Origin: Paraburkholderia sprentiae WSM5005
GTDB taxonomy: Bacteria; Pseudomonadota; Gammaproteobacteria; Burkholderiales; Burkholderiaceae
Assembly (NCBI RefSeq): GCF_001865575.2
Contig: NZ_CP017563.2
Coordinates: 558,001-622,000, forward strand
Length of the DNA: 64,000 bases
Reading direction: 5' to 3'
Shown here one piece after another: positions 59,745 to 64,000 of the stretch. The translations under genes were made by a program, and so were the position numbers. Under the pieces are notes generated by a model. The model saw nothing but the letters and a program-made list of their open reading frames with translations, made no database searches and had not been told where the DNA came from. Every line of letters begins with the position of its first letter. The first letter of the stretch is position 1.

Positions 59745-60545
59745 TCAATCGGCCACGAACACCGGCTTGCGCTTTTCCATGAAGGCGCTCACGGCCTCCT
59801 GGTGTTCGCGGCTGCGGCGCAGGATGGGCTGCAGGTTGACTTCCGCTTCGATCGCGTCGTCGAGCGTACGGATGCCCGTCGCGAGCGCGGCCTTCAGGTG
59901 CGCGGTGGCCACCGAGGGCAGTGCCGCGTACTGTTGCGCCACCTTCGAGGCCGCGTTCAGCGCCTCGCCGGGCTCGACGACCTGATTGGCAAAACCGCTC
60001 TCGCCCGCTTCGACGCCGTTGAACTCTCGGGCACTCAGCATGAGCTCGCGTGCAAGGCCGCCGCCCACGCGCTGCGACAACGACCAATAGAGCCCCGTAT
60101 CGGGCAGCAGTCCGACCTTGACGAACGCGCTCGCGTATCGCGCGGCCGACGATGTGACGACGTAATCGCAAGCGGCAGCGAGCGACAGACCTGCGCCAAA
60201 CGCAAACCCTTCGACGGCGGCGACGATCGCTTTCGGGCCCTCGACCATCAGTCTGAAAATATCGAGCGGCAGTTCATTGCGCTGTCGATACTCGAGCACC
60301 TTGCGCGTCTGCATCTCCGAGATGTCCCCACCCGCGCAAAACGTATTGCCTGCGCCGGTCAGTACGATCGCACGGCAGGCTTCCTCGTGATGCATCAGCC
60401 GATAGAGCCGCGCGTACAACGTCTCGCGCATCTTCAGCGAAAACGCGTTGCGCCGCTGCGGATAGTTCAGTGTGACGATCGCGATCGCGCCGTCTTGCCG
60501 GACCTGTACGATCTCTGCTGCATCGTTGCCGGTCTCTTCGCTCAT
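59745..60545 (-). CDS. PaaG-like crotonase, tandem copy 3
   Basis: A 266-residue crotonase with FCAGGDISEMQTR, FGAGLSLAAACDYVV and SAFVKVGLLPDTGLYWSLSQ. It is the first of the tandem set in the direction of transcription, following the Ltp2-like thiolase gene by 32 bp. It shares the YPQRRNAFS N-terminal strand and the AFMEKRKPVF tail with copy 1. The three genes look like products of tandem duplication followed by divergence. Confidence 0.88.
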   Translation of the reverse strand: MSEETGNDAAEIVQVRQDGAIAIVTLNYPQRRNAFSLKMRETLYARLYRLMHHEEACRAIVLTGAGNTFCAGGDISEMQTRKVLEYRQRNELPLDIFRLMVEGPKAIVAAVEGFAFGAGLSLAAACDYVVTSSAARYASAFVKVGLLPDTGLYWSLSQRVGGGLARELMLSAREFNGVEAGESGFANQVVEPGEALNAASKVAQQYAALPSVATAHLKAALATGIRTLDDAIEAEVNLQPILRRSREHQEAVSAFMEKRKPVFVAD

Positions 60546-60577
60546 CTGTCCGTCTCCTGTCGATCAGAGTTAGCGCT

Positions 60578-61729
60578 TTAGAGCGTTTCCCGGGTCCCGA
60601 GAATCACCGTAGCCTGACTCGAGAGCACGCCACCGTTGCCGTGCGCGATCGCCAGCTTCGCACCGGGTATCTGGCGCTCACCGGCGCGGCCCGTCAGTTG
60701 CCGCATGGCTTCTTCCATCAGGAAGAGCCCATACATGCCGGGGTGCACGCAGGACAAACCGCCGCCGTTCGTATTGACCGCAAGCCGGCCGCCCGGCGCG
60801 ATGCCGCCGTCCGCTACGAAGTGGCCGCCTTCGCCTTTAGGGCAAAAGCCGAGATCTTCGAGAAACAGAATGGTGTTGATCGTGAAGGCGTCGTAGAGCA
60901 TCGCGACGTCGATATCGTTCGCGTTCACGCCCGCCATTTCATACGCACGCCTGCCCGATTCCGCGGCGGCAGTCACCGTGAGATCCGGCATGCTGGCTAT
61001 TTCGCGGTGCGACGTGGCCGATGCCGCGCCGAGCAGATACACCGGCTTATCGGTGAGATCACGCGCTCGCTCGGCGCGCACCATGACAATCGCTGCGGCG
61101 CCATCCGTCACCAGGCAGCAATCGCGCACGGAAAGCGGGTCCGACACGAGGCGCGCGCCCATCACGTCTTCGATCGACATGGGCGTGCGCATGTAGGCAT
61201 CCGGATTCAGTTGCGCCCACTTGCGCGCGGCGACGGCCACCTCGGCCAGATGCTCGCGCCTGGTGCCGTACTGATGCATATGACGCGCCGCCGCAAGCGC
61301 ATACGAGGACACCGGATTCATCGGCTTATAGGGGCTCTCCCACGGCGAGGGACGCGACGACTGCACGAGCTTGCCCGCCGCGCTGCGCTGATTGCTCCCG
61401 TATGCAATCAACGCAACGTCGATCTGTCCCGTACACAACGCCATGGCCGCGGTGTGCGCGTAGATTTCAAACGCCGATCCGCCGCTTCGGTTGTTGTCCG
61501 TTAACTTCGGGTTAATACCGAGGTATTCGGCAAATGTCAGACCCGACAGCATGTCGTCCGGCGTACACACGAAAAGCCCGTCTACATCGCCAGGCGTCAG
61601 TCCCACTTGAGCGAGCGCGTCGACGGACGCACGCGCGGCAAGGTCCAGCGACGACAAGCCAGGTGCTTCCCCCATCCCATAGGTGGCGCCTGCCACCAGT
61701 GCGGTACGCCCGCGCAAGTTGAATTCCAT
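60578..61729 (-). CDS. Thiolase-fold protein without nucleophilic cysteine, Ltp2-like (probable aldolase)
   Basis: A 383-residue thiolase-superfamily protein of the SCP2/lipid-transfer branch. The site that holds the cysteine nucleophile in true thiolases reads NNRSGGSAFE (S82, G83), so thiolytic chemistry is unlikely. It keeps MLYDAFT, with a tyrosine next to the NEAF position, and a C-terminal GGGLSCVHPGMYG. This pattern fits Ltp2-type retro-aldolases, which release propionyl- or acetyl-CoA from steroid side chains and need a DUF35 partner. That partner is encoded 59 bp upstream. AAAGG precedes the ATG. Confidence 0.85.
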   Translation of the reverse strand: MEFNLRGRTALVAGATYGMGEAPGLSSLDLAARASVDALAQVGLTPGDVDGLFVCTPDDMLSGLTFAEYLGINPKLTDNNRSGGSAFEIYAHTAAMALCTGQIDVALIAYGSNQRSAAGKLVQSSRPSPWESPYKPMNPVSSYALAAARHMHQYGTRREHLAEVAVAARKWAQLNPDAYMRTPMSIEDVMGARLVSDPLSVRDCCLVTDGAAAIVMVRAERARDLTDKPVYLLGAASATSHREIASMPDLTVTAAAESGRRAYEMAGVNANDIDVAMLYDAFTINTILFLEDLGFCPKGEGGHFVADGGIAPGGRLAVNTNGGGLSCVHPGMYGLFLMEEAMRQLTGRAGERQIPGAKLAIAHGNGGVLSSQATVILGTRETL

Positions 61730-61788
61730 TCGATCTACCTTTCATCGGTGTGACCGGCTCGTGACGGCCGGCTGCGGGTTAGCGGGCG

Positions 61789-62154
61789 TCAGGCCGGTTC
61801 GAACACAAGCAATGCCGCCTCCCCCCGGTACACGATCTTCGCCTGCACGGGCATGCCGATGCGCACGGCCTCCGGCTCGACGCCCTCCACACAACTGAGC
61901 ATGCGCACACCTTCTTCCAGATCGATCACGGCGACGTTGTAGCTTGGCGTGGGCGATTTTTGCCGCACCACGGTAGTGGAATAAACCGTGCCCTTCCCGC
62001 AGGCTTCCACCCACTCGAGATCGCGCATCCCGGTGACCGGCTCAGCCACCCGCGGGTAGAACACATAACGGCCGCTGCCGCGGCTACGCTGGATCATCAA
62101 GCGGCCCTCGGCCAGGAACTTCTGATAATCGACTTCAGGACAAAGAGAGTCCAT
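61789..62154 (-). CDS. DUF35 OB-fold protein that has lost the zinc-ribbon cysteines
   Basis: A 121-residue DUF35-type protein, the usual partner of SCP2-like thiolases. The N-terminal helix is followed by QRSRGSGRYVFYPRVAEP (22-39), where relatives read QRCxxCG and then CP. All zinc-ribbon cysteines are replaced and the only cysteines left are C5, C52 and C88 elsewhere. The OB-fold part (GKGTVYSTTVVRQKSP, VAVIDLEEGVRML) is normal. It should form a complex with the Ltp2-like protein and support aldol cleavage without zinc. It is the first gene of the long leftward operon, with GGAGGAG before the ATG. Confidence 0.85.
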   Translation of the reverse strand: MDSLCPEVDYQKFLAEGRLMIQRSRGSGRYVFYPRVAEPVTGMRDLEWVEACGKGTVYSTTVVRQKSPTPSYNVAVIDLEEGVRMLSCVEGVEPEAVRIGMPVQAKIVYRGEAALLVFEPA

Positions 62155-62234
62155 TCACCGCTCCTCCAAATCGTTTTGCCATGGGCTCGCGCCGGATTGA
62201 GCCGCTCTGTCGGGTCAAAAATGGAACGAATAAC

Positions 62235-62279
62235 CGAACACTGTTCCAAATCTTAAACGCACTGCGAGTGCGCTGTCAA
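62235..62279 (-). promoter_or_regulatory. Promoter and operator of the 15-gene operon (site h)
   Basis: On the reverse strand TTGACA (62279-62274), an 18-nt spacer and TAAGAT (62255-62250) are followed two bases later by GGAACAGTGTTCG (62247-62235, 8 of 10). The start site would be about 85-90 bp upstream of the DUF35 gene. Layout and spacing are nearly the same as at site e. Confidence 0.75.
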
Positions 62280-62382
62280 TGGCGGGAAAGCCCTGCCACG
62301 CCCCGCCGCGCAAGGCTGACACTACATCCCGACCAAATTCGTCACGCACCTCGGACAAACCCGCGGGCGCCGGTTTCAGCGC

Positions 62383-62428
62383 TTGACGACCAGGAGGCCA
62401 TTCGTTTAATTTATCGAACATTGTTCAT
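62383..62428 (+). promoter_or_regulatory. Promoter and operator of the rightward acyl-CoA dehydrogenase unit (site i)
   Basis: TTGACG (62383-62388) and an AT-rich -10 region (TAATTT, 62408-62413) precede the operator copy CGAACATTGTTCA (62416-62428, 9 of 10). It controls the gene starting at 62501. With site h it makes this 346-bp gap a double-operator divergent control region; nothing else is seen in the gap. Confidence 0.65.
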
Positions 62429-62500
62429 AAAACCGCATCCCCACTCCGGAGATGAATCCCGGTCTCGACCCAGAAAAACCGTTAGCAAGAGAGCTTCGAA

Positions 62501-63664
62501 GTGACATACGAACTAACAGACGACCAGGTTCAGATCCGCGATCTCATCCGTCGCGTCGCAAGGGAGCGCGTGGCGCCGCGGGCAGACCAGATCGATCGTA
62601 CAGCCGAGTATCCGCACGACATGTACGCATTGCTCAAGGAACTTGGCCTTTTCACGTTGCCGTTTCCTGAAGCGTATGGCGGCGCCGGCAGCGTGATGTC
62701 GGCCTGCATCGCCGTCGAGGAGTTCGGGCGGGTTTGCTACAACACCGGTTATCTGCTGGTCGTGCAATGGACGCCCTTCGGCGCGATTCTCGAAGGCGGG
62801 ACCGAAGAGCAGAAGGCCCGCCTTCTGCCGGGTCTCGCCAGCGGTGAGTTGCGCGGCGCGCTGTCGATTACCGAGGCTCAAAGCGGCTCGGACGTCTCGG
62901 GCATTCGCACGACAGCGCGCCGCAAGGACGGCGGCTATGTGCTCAACGGCTCGAAGATCTGGTGCACGAATTCGCATATCGCCGACTTCATTCTCGTCGC
63001 CGCCAGGACGCTCGACGAGGAAGGACAGGCTCTAGGCATCAATCTTTTCATCGTCGATCGCCGCACGCCGGGTCTGACGATCGGCAACGAAGAAGACAAG
63101 ATGGGCGCGCGCGGCGTGGCGTCGTGCCCCCTCTATTTCGACGACGCCTTCATCCGCGCGCAAGACCGTCTCGGGCCGGAAGGCGGTCAGGGGTTCAAGG
63201 TGGCCATGGAGGCGCTCAACACGAGCCGTCCCATCGTGGCCGCGCGCGCGGTTGGCATCGCGCAGGGCGCGATCGATCACACCGTCAAATTCATTCAGGA
63301 GCGCGTCGCATTCGGCCAGAACATCAGCAACTTTCAGGGTGTGCGCTGGATGATCGCTGACATGGTCACCCAGACCGAGGCCGCGCGCCAGCTCGTCTAT
63401 CGCACGGCGTCGCTCGTCGATGCGGGTGTTAGCGGCCGTGAACTCGCCCCAATGGCGGCGATGGCGAAAATGTTCGCATCGGATGTCGCGATGAAAGTCG
63501 CGACCGACGCCGTACAGCTTTTCGGCGCCGCGGGCATCTCCAACGAGTATCCGATCAACCGTTATTTCCGCGACGCGAAGGTGGTGCAGATCATCGAAGG
63601 CACCAACCAGATCCAGCGCAACATCGTCGCGGACAACGTGCTGGGCCGCATCAAGAAGAACTGA
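62501..63664 (+). CDS. Acyl-CoA dehydrogenase (single-gene type, canonical base)
   Basis: A 387-residue acyl-CoA dehydrogenase with the standard catalytic glutamate E366 in VQIIEGTNQIQRN, FAD-binding ITEAQSGSDVSGIRT, and the QLFGAAGISNEYPINRYFRDAK block. The start is GTG at 62501, giving normal length; AGAGAG lies 12 bases upstream. In contrast to the three heteromeric pairs it is a conventional homotetrameric enzyme. It is the first gene of a rightward unit with a MaoC-like gene 49 bp downstream. It probably oxidises a small acyl-CoA late in the pathway. Confidence 0.93.
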   Translation: MTYELTDDQVQIRDLIRRVARERVAPRADQIDRTAEYPHDMYALLKELGLFTLPFPEAYGGAGSVMSACIAVEEFGRVCYNTGYLLVVQWTPFGAILEGGTEEQKARLLPGLASGELRGALSITEAQSGSDVSGIRTTARRKDGGYVLNGSKIWCTNSHIADFILVAARTLDEEGQALGINLFIVDRRTPGLTIGNEEDKMGARGVASCPLYFDDAFIRAQDRLGPEGGQGFKVAMEALNTSRPIVAARAVGIAQGAIDHTVKFIQERVAFGQNISNFQGVRWMIADMVTQTEAARQLVYRTASLVDAGVSGRELAPMAAMAKMFASDVAMKVATDAVQLFGAAGISNEYPINRYFRDAKVVQIIEGTNQIQRNIVADNVLGRIKKN

Positions 63665-63703
63665 CAACGACAGCTCAGCTAACCAGCGAGCCGACAACGA
63701 CAG
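63663..63703. repeat. Short direct repeat in the intergenic spacer
   Basis: GACAACGACAG occurs at 63663-63673 and 63693-63703, 30 bp apart, between the acyl-CoA dehydrogenase stop and the MaoC gene start. Its function is unknown; it may be a slipped duplication. Confidence 0.4.
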
Positions 63704-63713
63704 AGGACAGGCA

Positions 63714-64000
63714 ATGGAAGACATCGAAACGGTTGGTCTGGGAATTCACTGGGAGGACCTGCCAGTCGGACGCAAGTTCAAGACCGTGGGCCGGACGGTG
63801 ACAGAAACGGACGTCGTGAATTTCGTTTCGGTGACCGGCATGCTGGAAGTCCTGTTCACCAACACCGAATTTCTTCGCGAGCAGTCGGCCATCAAGGGGC
63901 GCGTCGCGCCGGGCGCGCTGGTGTTTACGCTCATGGAAGGGCTGCTCACGCAGGCCACCATGCAGGGTGTCGGCTTCGCGTTTCTGAACATGGAACTCGA
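63714..64000 (+). CDS. MaoC-like hot-dog dehydratase (cut by window edge)
   Basis: An open frame from ATG 63714 to the window edge encodes at least 95 residues beginning MEDIETVGLGIHWEDLPVG. RTVTETDVVNFVSVTG and VAPGALVFTLMEGLL are the N-terminal strands and helix of a MaoC-type (R)-hydratase. An AGAGGACAGG site precedes the start. It is in the same transcription unit as the acyl-CoA dehydrogenase at 62501. The catalytic DxNxxH-like segment reads VNFVSVTGMLEVLFTN, so the aspartate/histidine pair of hydratase 2 is not clear in the visible part. The true activity cannot be settled without the missing C-terminus. Confidence 0.85.
   Translation, partial: MEDIETVGLGIHWEDLPVGRKFKTVGRTVTETDVVNFVSVTGMLEVLFTNTEFLREQSAIKGRVAPGALVFTLMEGLLTQATMQGVGFAFLNMEL

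Noticed and set aside
1..64000. CRISPR arrays, tRNA or rRNA genes, insertion sequences and integrases
   Set aside because: I saw no regularly spaced repeats, no tRNA- or rRNA-like stretches and no transposase or integrase motifs in either strand.

Overview
The window reads as one large catabolic island from a high-GC betaproteobacterium, most likely a Burkholderiaceae member such as Paraburkholderia or Caballeronia. This placement rests on gene style, codon bias and family composition; no rRNA or marker gene is present. The left edge carries the start of a housekeeping transhydrogenase gene (pntA). Almost everything from about 0.5 kb to the right edge looks like machinery for degrading a bulky, methyl-branched, alicyclic molecule of terpenoid or steroid type. 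I see no tRNA, rRNA, insertion sequence, phage gene or CRISPR array.

Layout. (1) 0.5-8.4 kb: a divergent pair of units with two enoyl-CoA hydratases, two CaiB-type proteins, an IpdC-like flavoprotein, an acetyl-CoA-hydrolase-fold protein and a thiolase. (2) 8.4-10.9 kb: a rubredoxin and a CYP101-like P450, divergent from a 3-hydroxyacyl-CoA dehydrogenase of MFE-2 type. (3) 11.0-17.6 kb: a leftward operon with a P450, a GMC oxidoreductase, a 6-oxocamphor-hydrolase-like crotonase, a class VIII esterase, an itaconyl/mesaconyl-CoA-hydratase-like protein and a citramalyl-CoA-lyase-like protein. (4) 17.8-21.0 kb: a TetR regulator, then a putidaredoxin reductase/putidaredoxin pair and an HsdA-like dehydrogenase. 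(5) 21.0-34.4 kb: a 13-gene leftward operon with a Rieske oxygenase, a KstD-like flavoprotein, a split 2-oxoacid dehydrogenase complex, an acyl-CoA ligase, hydratases and a two-subunit acyl-CoA dehydrogenase. (6) 34.6-38.2 kb: etfBA, divergent from an MDR reductase and an SDR. (7) 38.4-45.2 kb: a transport module (RND/MMPL, YCF48, DUF1329, DUF1302). (8) 45.6-46.9 kb: a small orphan gene and a second TetR. (9) 47.0-62.2 kb: a 15-gene leftward operon with a P450, two more two-subunit acyl-CoA dehydrogenases, one single acyl-CoA dehydrogenase, MFE-2-like hydratase, AMACR, a dienoyl-CoA-reductase-like SDR, three tandem PaaG-like crotonases, and an Ltp2-like thiolase with a DUF35 partner. (10) 62.5-64.0 kb: an acyl-CoA dehydrogenase and a MaoC protein on the plus strand, the latter cut by the window edge.

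How the parts fit. P450s, fed by one reductase/ferredoxin pair, would hydroxylate the skeleton. The GMC, SDR and KstD-like enzymes would oxidise it, and the Rieske enzyme would add further oxygen. A beta-diketone hydrolase would open a ring. The acid would then be activated by the ligase and CoA transferases, epimerised by AMACR and shortened by heteromeric acyl-CoA dehydrogenases (with a dedicated ETF), hydratases, dehydrogenases and thiolase/aldolase. Citramalyl-CoA lyase and the pyruvate-type dehydrogenase could finish C5 fragments. The substrate is not proven by the sequence. The classical 9,10-seco steroid meta-cleavage genes are absent here.

The most striking non-coding signal is a repeated operator, consensus TGAACNNNGTTCA, at nine places. 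It sits at essentially every head-to-head junction or operon start in the island. At most of them it lies directly after the -10 box of a TTGACA promoter. This ties the whole 60 kb into one regulon, probably under the TetR protein at 17.8 kb.
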